DNA of 64,000 nt from Aphrocallistes beatrix (GCA_963281255.1 OY725505.1:992001-1056000), one strand, 5' to 3'; positions 42,703 to 54,688 are shown, numbered from the stretch's first letter. Notes: generated by a model not told the origin, from the sequence alone. Program-made: numbers and translations.

Positions 42703-45700
42703 GGGGAATTCCATGTCAAAAAACCAATCATTTCACCACCATCAACCGATTAGTCTGATATTTGCTGTGCGACAAGTCACTGATATGTCTTTACTTTCGT
42801 GAAAATTTCAGATCAATCGGTCATGTGCTTTTTGAGTTATGACATCACAGATTTTTGAATTTTGCTGTTTGACCAAGGATTTTCACAATTGTAAAATCAC
42901 CATCCCATTTTAAACTCGAATAACTCGAAAAATATTCATCAAACACTTTCATAAATTGCAAATACTCATGTTTTTACATATGGAGAATACGAAAAACATG
43001 AGTAAATTAAGTTTTGAGTTCCTTTTCTTTGTAAAAACTGGAACTGAAACCAACTCCGGAAGCAAACCGGAACTATGACGTAGCAAAAATGTATATTTTG
43101 GAAAATGTTTCATTTTTTGGTATTTTACTGTTTATAGTCATAATTCATTGTATAAAAAATTCATTTGGTTTCCATATGTTCTCTTTGAGTTATTCACATT
43201 TTTGTACCTGTAAACGCTTTCTAATTATAACTCAAAATTTTATCCCTTTTGTGAAAATATAAAATTGACCTGACAACTCTCAATTTCCACCATTTTAAAA
43301 ATGCTTTTATGTCTTCTTCTATAATATCGCTCATTCTTACAACATTCTACAATCGATATGTGCATTAGGAATTATAAGTCTGTTGTAAATTTTAACGCAG
43401 ACAGACTAAACACAAACAGTGCAATGCTGTTGTTGCTATGTAATAGGAATGCAATAAATGTCACTAATGAGTTGAAAAGTTAATTTAAGAGGACTAATAT
43501 TTGCTGAACAATCCGATATTTAGCCCGACCATAGCACTCTGTATATAAAGCCTCCCATTCACATCTCAAAAATGGACCAGAGATGCGGTCGAAGATGGTT
43601 GAACAAATGCATGATCTGCCTAAAATCATGAACGACGCAGAATAGAGCTTCGAAATGTATTACCAGCATATATAAATATGACGCCAAAGTATCCATATCC
43701 GTTGTTAAAATTTTGATTAGTCATCATATGATTGCACAATAGGTTATATTTGGGACACATTTAGTGAATTTTAGAGGTTGTTTAAGGGCACTTCTAAGTG
43801 GTTGATTATTAAAGTGTTTTTGAATAGAACTGAGCTGTGAATGGGTTGATGCAAAAAGTTTGAATTTTTTTCATGGAATGTTGATACATTCCGGCGTTGC
43901 TATGGAAACGCATCTTGATCAATCGAGGTCATATCTTGTAAACCGCAATAACTATGCATTCAAATTTAATCCCATTTGATAGCAAATAGGCTACTTCCTA
44001 TTAAGCTATAATACAATTTCTATGTCTAAATTCAATGGTTTACGAGATATTCGACAAATTACCAAATGTGACCAATATGATAAATTGTCTAATAACTCGT
44101 AAATTATTGAATTGAGACATAGAAATTGTATTATAGCTTAATAGGAAGTAGCCTATTTGCTATCAAATGGGATTAAATTTGAATGTCTAGCTATCGCTGT
44201 TTTCAAGATATAGCCCCAACTGACTAAAACACGTTTCCATAGCAACACTGGAATGTAAGAACATTCCATGAAAAAATTCCAAATTTTTACTATTAACACA
44301 TTCACTTCTCAATTCTATACGATAAACTTTATAATAAAAACACTTAGAAGTGCCCTTAAACGACCTCTGAAAATCACTAAATTTGACCCAAATATCGCCT
44401 GTGGCGCAATCATTTGATGACTAATCTAAATTTTCACAACGGATATGGGTGCTTTGACACCATATATATATATATGCTGTAACACATTCCTAATCTCTAT
44501 TGTACTTTGTTAATGATTTAAGGCAGCTCATGTATTTCTTCAACCATCTTCTACTGCATCCCTAGTGCAAATTCGCAAGTTACTCTGAGGCCTTATTATA
44601 GTAGGCTATGCATCAACCCATTCACAGCTCAGTTCTATACGAAAACACTTTAATAAACAACCACTTNNNNNNNNNNNNNNNNNNNNNNNNNNNNNNNNNN
44701 NNNNNNNNNNNNNNNNNNNNNNNNNNNNNNNNNNNNNNNNNNNNNNNNNNNNNNNNNNNNNNNNNNNNNNNNNNNNNNNNNNNNNNNNNNNNNNNNNNNN
44801 NNNNNNNNNNNNNNNNNNNNNNNNNNNNNNNNNNNNNNNNNNNNNNNNNNNNNNNNNNNNNNNNNNTATATGCTGGTAACACATTCCTAATCTCTATTGT
44901 ACTTTGTTAATGATTTAAGGCAGCTCATGTATTTCTTCAACCATCTTCTACTGCATCCCTAGTGCCAAATTCGCAAGTTACTCTGAGGCCTTATTATAGT
45001 AGGCTATGCATCAACCCATTCACAGCTCAGTTCTATACGAAAACACTTTAATAAACAACCACTTAGAAGTGCCCTTAAACAACCTCTAAAATTCACTAAA
45101 TGTGTCCCAAATATAACCTATTGTGCAATCATATGATGACTAATCAAAATTTTAACAACGGATATGGATACTTTGGCGTCATATTTATATATGCTGGTAA
45201 TACATTTTGAAGCTCTATTCTGCGTCGTTCATGATTTTAGGCAGATCATGCATTTGTTCAACCATCTTCGACCGCATCTCTGGTCCATTTTTGAGATGTG
45301 AATGGGAGGCTTTATATACAGAGTGCTATGGTCGGGCTAAATATCGGATTGTTCAGCAAATATTAGTCCTCTTAAATTAACTTTTCAACTCATTAGTGAC
45401 ATTTATTGCATTCCTATTACATAGCAACAACAGCATTGCACTGTTTGTGTTTAGTCTGTCTGCGTTAAAATTTACAACAGACTTATAATTCCTAATGCAC
45501 ATATCGATTGTAGAATGTTGTAAGAATGAGCGATATTATAGAAGAAGACATAAAAGCATTTTCAAAATGGTGGAAATTGAGAGTTGTCAGGTCAATTTTA
45601 TATTTTCACAAAAGGGATAAAATTTTGAGTTATAATTAGAAAGCGTTTACAGGTACAAAAATGTGAATAACTCAAAGAGAACATATGGAAACCAATGAAT

Positions 45701-46154
45701 TTTTTATACAATGAATTATGACTATAAACAGTAAAATACCAAAAATGAAACAGTTTCAAAAATATACATTTTTGCTACGTCATAGTTCCGGTTTGCTTCC
45801 GGAGTTGGTTTCAGTTCCAGTTTTTACAAAGAAAAGGAACTCAAAACTTAATTTACTCATGTTTTTCGTATTCTCCATATGTAAAAACATAAGTATAGCA
45901 ATTTATGAAAGAGTTTTTTGAATATTTTTCGAGTTATTCGAGTTTAAAATGGGATGGTGATTTTACCATTGTGAAAATCCTTGGTCAAACAGCAAAAATT
46001 CAAAAATCTGTGACGTCATAACTCAAAAAACACATGACCGATTGATCTGAAATTTTCATGAAAGTAAAGACATATCAGTGGCTTGTCGCACAGCAAATTT
46101 CAGACTAATCGGTTGATGGTGGTGAAATGGTTGGTTGATTTGACATGGAATTCC
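42703..46154. mobile_element. Giant foldback element C1 with family B core and assembly gap
   Basis: Outer arms of about 850 bp begin ggggaattccatgtcaaa and pair with the right arm ending 'tttgacatggaattcc' at 46154. Inside them, further arms ('ggtcgaagatggttgaacaa', 'ccagcatatataaatatgac') resemble family B, and a family B right terminus ('gtaggctatg') is at 44609 and again at 45006. No coding sequence. Copy C2 lies at 61610-63579. Confidence 0.8.
44667..44866. other. Assembly gap of exactly 200 N
   Basis: The 196 bases before the gap (44471-44666) and the 198 after it (44867-45064) are the same sequence apart from two single-base indels. This is what two unmerged overlapping contigs look like, so the true gap is probably zero and the duplication artificial. 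Confidence 0.9.
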
Positions 46155-46209
46155 TCATACACAAACAATCAAACAAACTATAATCGAGTTTTAATAGTAA
46201 GGATATATA

Positions 46210-46973
46210 CGAGGGGCATTCGAAAAGTTCTAATCCCATATCTGTATTTCAAATGATGGTGAAAATAGTATATATTCAATTTGTCCATTATATTCCTTAG
46301 GGGATTAGCTTCCAATTTGTATATTGGTTTATTTTTAAAGGACAATTATTGTGGTTCCTATATTAGATTTTTGTACATCGGTTTAGGGCACTGCCTTTGA
46401 ACGTGATTTTTGGGGTTCTCTTTGATATATTTCAGTTCTGAGCAGATTTAGATTAAAACTGATCCCACCATCCAATTCTACGCATCAACTAACATATAAA
46501 TTGAATTCTCTGAAGTATATTAGTTTGAGGCTGAGGGAATACTATGTTTTGAAGTGGTTTACTACCATTTTTGTCCCACTTTTTGTGTGGCGAAAATTGA
46601 CAAAAAATCCACTAAAAGTAGCTTGATATTTTTTCAACACGAGCAATACTATTGAACACCTCCCGTTTACTTTTTCACATCGGTTCTTATTATTTCACCT
46701 TTTAATGACCTTATTCTTTGATTTTCACAACTTTTATTCTCCAAATTTAGTTTTAAGCCATTTTCAATGGGAAGATTCCAACTTTTCGACACTACCCTAA
46801 ACCGATGCACAAAAATTTAATGTAGGAACGACAATAATTGTCCTTTTAAAATAAACCAATATACAAATTGGAAGCTAATCCCCTAAGGAATATGATGGAC
46901 AAATTGAATATATACTATTTTCACCATCATTTGAGATACAGATATGGTATTAGAACTTTTCGAATGCCCCTCG
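46210..46973. mobile_element. Mariner-type MITE D (764 bp)
   Basis: Ends cgaggggcattcgaaaagtt are exact inverted repeats, flanked by TA. The arms match for about 190 bp ('ggattagcttccaatttgta'). Such ends occur on mariner-family elements. No transposase inside. Confidence 0.85.
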
Positions 46974-47049
46974 TATATATATATTAGTGTGCTCCAAAAA
47001 ATTCGAAAGTTTGAATCTCTAGATGCACACTCTTCAAATAGTTTACCTT

Positions 47050-47162
47050 TGATATGAGTTTAGTAACCAACCATAGCCATAAAGCTTAACTAGTAGTTTA
47101 GTTCGTTCTAGCTCATTACATTTATATCCTTTGACTTATTTGTTAGTTCTAATTCATAGTCC
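47050..47162 (+). repeat. 5' LTR of the gypsy element, truncated
   Basis: Matches the 3' LTR from tgatatgagtttagtaacca to 'catagtc' with a few small indels; the last ~50 bp of the LTR and any primer-binding site are missing. Confidence 0.75.
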
Positions 47163-47171
47163 AAAATCCCC

Positions 47172-47435
47172 ATGGCGACCCCTATCTCGATTACGATTCC
47201 AACTCTGGGAGAAAAACAGACAATTGAGGAGTACGAACCAGGGGTTTATCTAGGTGCTCGTTCGGCACTTATAAGTGCCAGCTTGGTATCGTCCGAGGAG
47301 CCAAGGTGCTTGCAGTGTGGTTCGATTTTGGTCCCGGGTTGCTATCACCCGTGGAATTACAAGATAAACTACTGTTTGGGTGCATTTAACTTTTATCACC
47401 TCCAAAAAAGTGCCGGATTGGAAAATCCTAAATAA
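47172..47435 (+). pseudogene. Gypsy leader frame, possible gag remnant
   Basis: An 87-residue frame beginning MATPISITIPTLGEKQ soon after the 5' LTR. Position suggests the gag start or a gag-protease relic after deletion, but no capsid, zinc-knuckle or protease motif is visible. Its role cannot be assigned. Confidence 0.35.
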
Positions 47436-47604
47436 ACCCATGGTACGAACCTCTCTTCACTGCCGCAGTTAGTGCATACGCGGTTACGGAGGAAGGAAAA
47501 AACCCGTCATCAAGATGCTACCCGCGTATATTTCGCGCAGAGACGCTGAACGAGCCTTAGCAGTGGAAGCAGCCAAAAAGCCGACACTAGAATAAGCGAT
47601 CCCC

Positions 47605-50081
47605 GTGATGACAAGAGTGAAAGTCTTGGACAGCGAGAAACCAACTCTACTGCTTGGCCGGGAATTTCTAAATAAGTTTGGACGAGTAACCTTTGATTTC
47701 TGCCAGAATCGAATCGGACTAAGCACATCTTGGGTTCCTATCAAAGCCACGATGATCGGCGGAGACCCCCTATTTAGAGCGGAGACTGCTTTGAGAAGCG
47801 AGACTTTAGCACCAATAGGGCAATCCCAGATACTATTGATGTGGATACGAGGCTTAGTCAATCGAAAAGGGATAGCTTAATAGCGTTATGTCACAGGTAC
47901 TCTGATCGATTTGCCGCTTACCCCCGATACCTTCAACAAATGAACATGGTTGAACATTATATTGATACCGGGGATTGCCCTCCAGTTCGTTCGCGGCCAC
48001 GAAGATCCTACCAAATTGGGAACGAGAAATAGAGAAGCAAGTAAGCGAGATGATGGAGAGCGGTTTGTGTAGGCCTTCGAAATCGCCCTGGGAGAGCAAC
48101 GTTGTGTTGGTGAGGAAACGTGACGGGTCGCTGAGATTCGCGATAGATTATCGTCGTCTAAATGACTTAACGAAAAAAGATGCGTACAGCCTCCAGAACC
48201 CCCAGAACATACTAGACAAGTTGAGTGGTGCCCGATTCTTCACTACGCTAGATGTGGTCAGTGCCTACTGGTGTGTCACTGTACACGAATCCGATATTGA
48301 AAAAAACGGCATTTTACACACCTCGGGACCAGTATGAAATCCTCGCCATACCTATTCCCGTTGGTTGATGGAGTTCGAGGAGATCCCTTACTACTCGATC
48401 TCCTTCAGACCTGGAAGCTCCAATATTCTTCCGGACTATCTGAGTCGAGCATCAGGCTTGACAATGGATCCAGCAGTCATTGAGGAAAGCCGTTTTGAAG
48501 ACAGGATTTTCGAGACCAGCGGGGAGAAGGAGCCTTTGAGAAGATACGCTAGTTCCATGCAGAGCTGGACAGCTAGGATAGCTCAGGAGCAGGAGAAAGA
48601 CCAGGTCATTCGAGACGCAAAGCAACAATTCTCTGTTAAAGGAAGGGTTGAGCGAGGTCAACTAAAGTACGTCGGGAACCAACTAGGACTGAAGGAAGGT
48701 ACTCTATATTTCGACACCCGGATTGTGATACCGACCGCCCTGAGAAAAGAAGCGTTTGAGCAAACGCACGAAGGATCTCACTTCGGCCAAGCAAGAACTA
48801 TACAAATGATGAAGAGAAACTATTTTTGGTCAAGGATGACTAGAGATGTCAAAATATTTTGCAATAGGTGTCTAATATGCCAGAAGGCAAAGCCGAAATG
48901 GCAGGCAGCGCGCAACCAATGGAAATTTTTCAGAATGAGGGATGGGGACCGTAGCGATGGATGTGGCGACACTCTCATGGGGAGACGGTGAATATCGGTA
49001 CCTACTGGTCATGGTAGATTTATTCTCCCATTACATAAAACTGGCGCCGCTCCACAATCAAACGGCGGAAACCATTGTAGAGGAATTCAAACGTTCATGG
49101 ATCTACAGAGGCCATGGTGTATCTAAGATATTACTGACCGATCAAGACCACAATGTGGACGGTCGGGAAGTACGCAACATGTGTGAAACGTTGGGGGTTG
49201 AAGGGTTGGCAGAACGAAGTATCGGAACTGTGAAGCAAACGATACGCTGCCTACTCCTCGAACGGAAGATGGAACACGAATCATGGCCGAAGATACTCCC
49301 AGAAATCAGTTTTCTTCTTAACAGCGTCACCAACGCATCGAGTAATGTCTCACCACCTATGCTTACTTTTGGACGGAGACCACGGACACCTACAGATATT
49401 CCGATACCTACCTCCACGGAGCCAGGGACTACTCAGGAATAATTTTACTGGAACTTAACCAATATATGTAAGCAATGGGAGGAGACGGCGCGGAAGAATC
49501 AAGACAAGAGTGCAAGAGCCTCGAAAGCTCAGTACGACCGAGGAACGAATGAGTCAGGAGTAAGGGCGGGAGACACCGTACTTTTGAGGAAGGAAATGAG
49601 AGGATGTCTAGACCAAAGGTTCACGGGACTATACACTGTTCTGACGAGGAGTGGGGAAGATGTCAAGATTAGTATGCCTGAGAAGGATAAATGGGTCCAC
49701 CTCAATAGGTGTAAACCTTATGTAAAGAGCAGACTGACAATCCCCCCCCCTCTGGAATCTACGGGTAAAGAAGCGGTGGAACTCAATACCCCGGAAGGCT
49801 ACAGAGGGAACCAGGGAGCCCCGACGCAGGAAGATCTTCTACCCTCGTCGCCGAATAGGAAGAGGAAAGCAGGAAGCTATCTTCAAGGTGATTCGTATCG
49901 GGAAATCGTGGACGATTTGTCATTAGATACTAGTACAAGAGGTGAAAGCGGAAAGGACACATCGGACTCTTTCCGGTACCCTAGACGAGTACGCACTGCA
50001 ACAAAGTTCAACGGTGAAGTGGTCCCGTCAAGTAAAGTGAGCCATTCCTCGGCTGCAGCTGAACATCCTAGGCAGAAATGA
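47605..50081 (+). pseudogene. Gypsy pol remnant: protease end, partial RT, RNase H end, integrase
   Basis: Pieces in different frames, in normal pol order. 47605-47880 ends a protease region (LLGREFLNKFGRVTFDF). 47975-48337 is the start of reverse transcriptase (SPWESNVVLVRKRDGSLRF and IDYRRLN), but the YxDD palm and most of RNase H are deleted. From 48365 the RNase H end (SFRPGSSNILPDYLSR) joins the integrase H2C2 finger (HEGSH ... CNRCLICQ). The integrase core (48942-49442) has the first catalytic Asp and a TDQD segment, but lacks sequence before GLAERS. The C-terminal part (49584-50081) covers the GDTVLLRKE region. It cannot make an active polyprotein. Confidence 0.85.
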
Positions 50082-50094
50082 AAGGAGTGGGTGA

Positions 50095-50261
50095 TGATAT
50101 GAGTTTAGTAACCAACCATAGCCAAAGCTTAACTAGTGGTTTAGTGGTTTAGTTCGTTCTAGCGCACTACGTTTATACCTATGACTTATTTGTTAGTTCT
50201 AATTCATTGATACATAGTCTACTAGTATCTTGTCCGAATATGCTCTCGCGTTCGCTCAACA
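50095..50261 (+). repeat. 3' LTR of the gypsy element (167 bp)
   Basis: Starts TG and ends CA; follows the polypurine tract and is followed by the duplicated cctt. Short for a gypsy LTR but complete by its ends. Confidence 0.8.
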
Positions 50262-50852
50262 CCTTGATCACCAAGTATTCACCACGTGCTAATTTATAAT
50301 GGGATATGTCCGGATTGAGGCCAAAAGTTGTAAAGGCGTACTTCTGATATCTAATAAACTAGTAACTTTATTTTTGTGATATTTGAGGGTGGTTTTAAAT
50401 CGGCTCTAATAATACATTTTAATAACCTAAAATCTACAAGTTCCGAAATATTGGTGAATACAGTTGGGACCAGTCTTCATACTTAAAATTATTAATGGTC
50501 TCAACTGTTTTCACCAATATTTCGGAACTGGTAGATTTTAGGTTATTAAAATGTACTATTAAAGCTGATATAAAACCACCCTCAAATATCACAAAAATAA
50601 AGTTACTACTAGTAGTTTATTTAGATTTCAGAAGTACGCCTTATACAACTTTTAGCTTTAACCCGGACATATCCCATTATAAATTAGCACGAGGGGGAGG
50701 CTAATTTGCGCGCGACCACTAAACGATCCCAAATTGCATGAAAATTTTATGGTGAATACTTGGTGATCAAGATAAACCATTTGAAGAGTGTGCATCTAAA
50801 GATTAAAACTTTCGAATTTTTTGGAGCACCCTAATATATATATATATATACA

Positions 50853-51388
50853 CATTAATCAAGTTTAAATAGCAAGGACAAGCTCGCTTCGCTTGCTTGC
50901 GTTGCGGGGCTAGCGGATACTTAGTGTCCGCCGGAGGTGCTCTTAGGGCGCCTAGCGTCACACTGATTAATTATAAGGGAGATAACATCTCCAAATACGT
51001 CTGTTCGACTGTTATAATAGAAATCGCACGAAAAATCACAAAATTTGTCAATTTTTAAAATTTTGATGCGTAATGATGACGTCATAACAGAGTGATGAGT
51101 CATCATTTTTTGATGATAGTTGCATCATATTTGAGGCATATTAATATACAGATTCTATTAAAATTTCAGCCTTCTATCTCCTATAATGGCTGAGTTATGC
51201 TCGAATAACTGTATTGCTTAACTTTTAAAAATGTGACAATGACGTCATAATTCCATGATGAGTCGACATTTTGCTCTCAGAACGTACTGGAGCCATAGCC
51301 AAAAGACTCCCACATACCAAAAATTAGCTTTCTGTGCCAGGCAATTTCAGTTTCTTTAATCAATTCTTTACAGATATAGATATATATA
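50853..51388 (+). mobile_element. Repeat family A, copy A7, preceded by a second A tail
   Basis: 50853-50878 ('attaatcaagtttaaatagc') is the tail of another family A copy, joined directly to the A7 head caagctcgcttcgcttgctt at 50879. The body continues to 'caattctttacagatataga', where a pogo-like MITE interrupts it. Tail-to-head joining repeats the M1/M2 arrangement. Confidence 0.8.
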
Positions 51389-51579
51389 CAGAGTCGACTC
51401 CGCTTAATAGGGTCACATCGGTCAGGGCATATTTTGACCCGATTAAGCGGAGAACTCTATTAACCAGAAATATTTTTGTATTAGCCTCTATGTATGAGAG
51501 CTATTCCGGTCCTGCCAAAAGTGACCTGATTAAGCGGCTGACCCGATTAAACAGTGACCCTATTAAGCGGAGTCGACTG
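51389..51579. mobile_element. pogo-like MITE (191 bp) in the A7 tail
   Basis: Left end cagagtcgactccgcttaat, right end reading in cagtcgactccgcttaatag, TA on both sides. Same subfamily as 11809-11996, including the extra 'gattaagcggctgacc' repeat. Confidence 0.87.
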
Positions 51580-51590
51580 TATATATATAC

Positions 51591-51890
51591 ACAAACTGAA
51601 CAAAAGTATTCGTACACCCCATAATTCCCCATACAAATAGTTATAATACTGATTTATTTAGCGAGTCAATGTATTTAATTGGTAAGAGATACACTTAATT
51701 TGACTTCAAATTCGAATTCTCCACATTTAAATTACCCACTTTATAAGTTTTCAACTTAATTACTCTTCTTCAAGATTAAGTTTTTTCAGTATTTGCTTTC
51801 CTATGCCACATGTCGCGAGTGATCACCACTGTATATGATGGCATTGATGGTATGAGGTGGCGCAGTTTGAAAAATTGTAACCGTGTGGGA
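51591..51890 (+). repeat. Tc1-like element fragment (left end)
   Basis: 'aactgaacaaaagtattcgt' followed by text similar to element J's left arm ('acaaatagttataatactga'). No matching right end was found. Confidence 0.55.
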
Positions 51891-51904
51891 GTGTAAACAA
51901 GTTG

Positions 51905-52908
51905 AAAGATTTCTACACCCCTAAAAAAACCCATGTCACTTGTTGGAAGCTAGTCTCTAGCATTATTTTCAAAATTCATCTAATGGTGTGAAAATATCCT
52001 TACTATTAAAACTCGATTAATATTTGTATATATATATATATATATCTGTTACGAATTGATTGAAGAAACTGCCAGCCGCAGAAAGTTGATTTTTGGCATG
52101 TAGGAGTCTTTTGGCTATGGCTCCAGTAAGTTCTGAGCTCAGAGCAAAATGTCGACTCATCATGGAATTATGACGTCATTGTCACATTTTTAAAAGTTAA
52201 GCAATACAGTTATTCGAGCATAACTCAGCCATTATAGGAGATAGAAGGATGAAATTTTAATAGAATCTGTATACTAACATATTTCACATATGATACAACT
52301 CTCATCCAAATATGATGACTCATCACTCTGTTATGACGTCATCATTACACATCAAAAATTTTAAAATTGACATATTTGGTGATTTTTCGTGCTATATAGA
52401 TTATAACAGTAGGACAGATGTATTTAGAGATGCTATATCCCTTATAATCAACCAATGTGGCCCCAGGCGACCGAAGGGAGCCTCCGGCGGACACAAAGTG
52501 TCCGCCAGCCGCGCAGCGCAAGCAAGCGAAGCGCGCTTGTGTATATAAAGGTGTGAAAATATGCAGATAATCTTTTTTATTGCCAAATACTATAATACAT
52601 TTAAGATATCAAACATAAGTTGTGGCTTTGAAATATTAATAACAATGACGATATATTGTAGTGTCGTACAATGGTTTCTATAGTTATAGTGTAGTCATTT
52701 ATTTTGTATAGAAAAGGTGTGAATTTTTTTTCCATTTTTTTGCAGAGGTGTGAAAATCTCGCTTAGATTTTCGAACTTAATCCTAGATTCATCATTTGAC
52801 ACCTACATGCCAATTTTAGTATCTCTACGACTTGCCAATTCTTCAATCAATTCGGACAAACAAACAAACTAACAAAAAAAAAATCCTAGTATTTTAATAT
52901 ATAAGATA
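51905..52908 (+). mobile_element. Repeat family M, copy M3, split by A8
   Basis: 5'-truncated. 51905-51997 ('ccatgtcacttgttggaagc') resumes at 52550 and ends in the family tail 'tcctagtattttaatatata'. The family A copy A8 sits at 'ggtgtgaaaatat', which M1 and M2 have once and M3 now has twice. Confidence 0.88.
51998..52549 (-). mobile_element. Repeat family A, copy A8, complete, 13-bp target duplication
   Basis: A 552-bp full copy. On the minus strand it opens with the head caagcgcgcttcgcttgctt and hairpin (ggcggacac, 3-nt loop, gtgtccgcc), and ends in the tail 'cgagttttaatagtaagg'. The flank ggtgtgaaaatat is present at both 51985-51997 and 52550-52562. The uninterrupted site survives in M1/M2, so the duplication is real. 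Thirteen bases fits target-primed retrotransposition (SINE-like) better than cut-and-paste or Helitron insertion. Confidence 0.88.
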
Positions 52909-52910
52909 TA

Positions 52911-53379
52911 CACTGCCCTACCAAAAGTATTCGTACACCTCAATATTTCCCATTAATATAGTACTAAAATGGCTATATTAAAGAATGTTCATGCAGTTAA
53001 AATATAAGAGATATAGTATATTTGATTTCAGATTCGTATTCTACGCATTTGAATGACCTATTTTCGAAGTTTCAAATCAATTGCTAATTGCCAAGGTTAA
53101 AATTCCCGACCTGTGCCACCATGTACCACTTTTCTAGAGTCTCAACCACTGTAGCAAATGGTGATAGGTGACACAGGGTAGCACAGGATGATAAATTTCG
53201 GCATAGTTAAAACTTAATTGATTTGAAAACTCAGGTAATTCAAATGCGTAGAATACGAATCTGAAATCAAATATACTGTACTCGTCTAGTTTAACTGCAT
53301 GACAGTTCAGTAATAGACGCATTTAGTACTATTTTAATGGGAAATATTGAGGTGTACGAATACTTTTGGTAGGGTAGTG
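52911..53379. mobile_element. Tc1-type foldback MITE K (469 bp)
   Basis: Ends cactgccctaccaaaagtat and, from the right, cactaccctaccaaaagtat; TA flanks. Arms of about 150 bp match ('tttgatttcagattcgtatt'). No transposase. Confidence 0.9.
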
Positions 53380-53420
53380 TATGTATATATATATATACGT
53401 ATATATACGTATATATATAT
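53380..53420. repeat. TATATACG microsatellite
   Basis: Short (TA)n with interspersed 'tatatacg' units between MITE K and the LINE tail. A second, GTAT-type microsatellite lies at about 53510-53560. Confidence 0.8.
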
Positions 53421-54688
53421 AATAATAATATACATTTATATAGCTCAGATTCCATATTTATATGTTCAAGTGCGCTGTACAATTCAATAAAAGTAATTGT
53501 ACGTATTTGTGTGTATGTATGTGTATGTATGTGTATGCATGCTTGTAAGGTATGTATATGTACTGAAATTAATTTAATGAGTATTTATTTAAGTGGCTGT
53601 GTCGTGCGAGATACGGAAAAGATGAGTTTTCAGGAGTTTTTTGAAGAGAAGTAGTGAGGGGGCATTCCGAATGCTCGGAGGGAGAAGACTCCACTCAACA
53701 GGCGCAGCTAAAGTGAATACACGATCACCCAGAGTTTTGGAATATTTGATAACAGGATGTTCAAGGAGGATGGCGTTGGATGATCGTAGAGTACGATTGG
53801 ATGACTTAACCTGTATGAGCTGGATGATATAGTCTGGAGCAAGAGAATGGATGACTTTGTAAGTTATGAGGAGAATTTTGAAGAGGATGCGATGTTTAAC
53901 AGGCAGCCAGTGGAGGTTAATAAGAAGAGGAGATGACGAAAAGGTACGAGAGACATTGTAGATAAGCCTGGCTGCGCTGTTCTGGACTCACTGGAGTCGA
54001 GCTAAGAGGGATGAAGGGCAACCATACAAGAGGCTGTTACAATAATCAAGACGAGATGTGATTAGAGAATTAACAAGAGTTTCACAGACTTCCCTAGAGA
54101 AATACTTTCTAATACACCGGATGTTATAGATGTAGTAGATGCAGGAGGAGGCAACTTTGCTGACCTGAGTAGACATTGAGAGGGTATTGTCGAGCCAAGT
54201 TCCAAGATTCCGTACTTCTTTGAAGAGATTCTCGACTCACCAATAGAGATGCTATCAGTTTGAACCTTAGATAGTTGTTGACGAGTCCCTATTATAAGAA
54301 ACTCAGTCTTGGTGTCATTGATAAGCAACTTGTCGGTGAGGGGCCAGGAACTGATCGAAGAGATGCAAGATTGGATGGCGGAGAAAGCAGATTCTTCAGA
54401 AGAGATGGAACTGGGTTTAAAAGAAAGATAGACTAGAGTATCGTCGGCATAGCAGTGCATGTCGGGGAGGTGGGACCTAATGAGGTCGAAAAGACTACTG
54501 GTATAGAGAGTAAAGAGAAGCAGACCAAGACAAGAACCCTGAGGAACCGGGATATTGGTGGAATCAGTACCCTTTATCGAGACGAATTGAGTCCTATCAG
54601 AGAGGTAAGATTCAAACCAAGACAGAGAAGAGCCGCAAATGCCGAAATGAGTACCGGCGATACAACCGACATCATCTATTAGTAACAT
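53421..54688 (-). mobile_element. CR1/L2-like LINE, 5'-truncated
   Basis: The 3' end on the minus strand is 'gagctatataaatgtatatt' followed by an ATT repeat, as in CR1/L2-type LINEs. The body holds the RT palm and the post-RT region. It stops abruptly at about 54688, next to a KRBA2-like fragment, as expected for 5' truncation during insertion. Confidence 0.82.
53570..54688 (-). pseudogene. LINE reverse transcriptase remnant
   Basis: The first frame (54688-54062) has the PQGSCLGLLLFTLYTSSL block and the YADDTLVYLSF catalytic motif, so the palm aspartates are kept. A frameshift near 54220 moves the rest (VCETLVNSLITSRLDYCNSL, then RLIYNVSRTFSSSPLLINLH and the terminal LPPSIRNAPSLLFKKLLKTH) to another frame, to about 53570. 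The endonuclease and N-terminal RT are missing. Inactive. Confidence 0.87.

Larger units (their letters stand above)
47050..50261 (+). mobile_element. Ty3/gypsy LTR retrotransposon, internally deleted (3.2 kb)
   Basis: The 3' LTR starts tgatatgagtttagtaacca and ends 'gttcgctcaaca'; the 5' LTR starts identically but is cut short after about 113 bp. The 4-bp flank cctt is at 47046-47049 and 50262-50265. A purine tract 'gaaaggagtggg' precedes the 3' LTR. The internal part is only about 2.9 kb, well under a full gag-pol. It is more GC-rich than the surrounding DNA, suggesting a recent arrival. Confidence 0.85.
46985..50833. mobile_element. Foldback MITE P, split by a gypsy retrotransposon
   Basis: Left piece 46985-47049 and right piece 50262-50833 make one element: 'gtgctccaaaaaattcgaaa' and 'gcacactcttcaaat' at the left are mirrored at 50780-50830. 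The right piece is itself a foldback around 50480 ('attggtgaatacagttggga' against 'tcaactgttttcaccaatat'). Flanked by TA-rich DNA. Confidence 0.78.

Noticed and set aside
44606..44910. Frames across the N run
   Set aside because: They exist only because N is read as unknown residues.
51998..52549. Family A as a plain DNA-transposon MITE
   Set aside because: Its two ends are not inverted repeats of each other and the target duplication is 13 bp.
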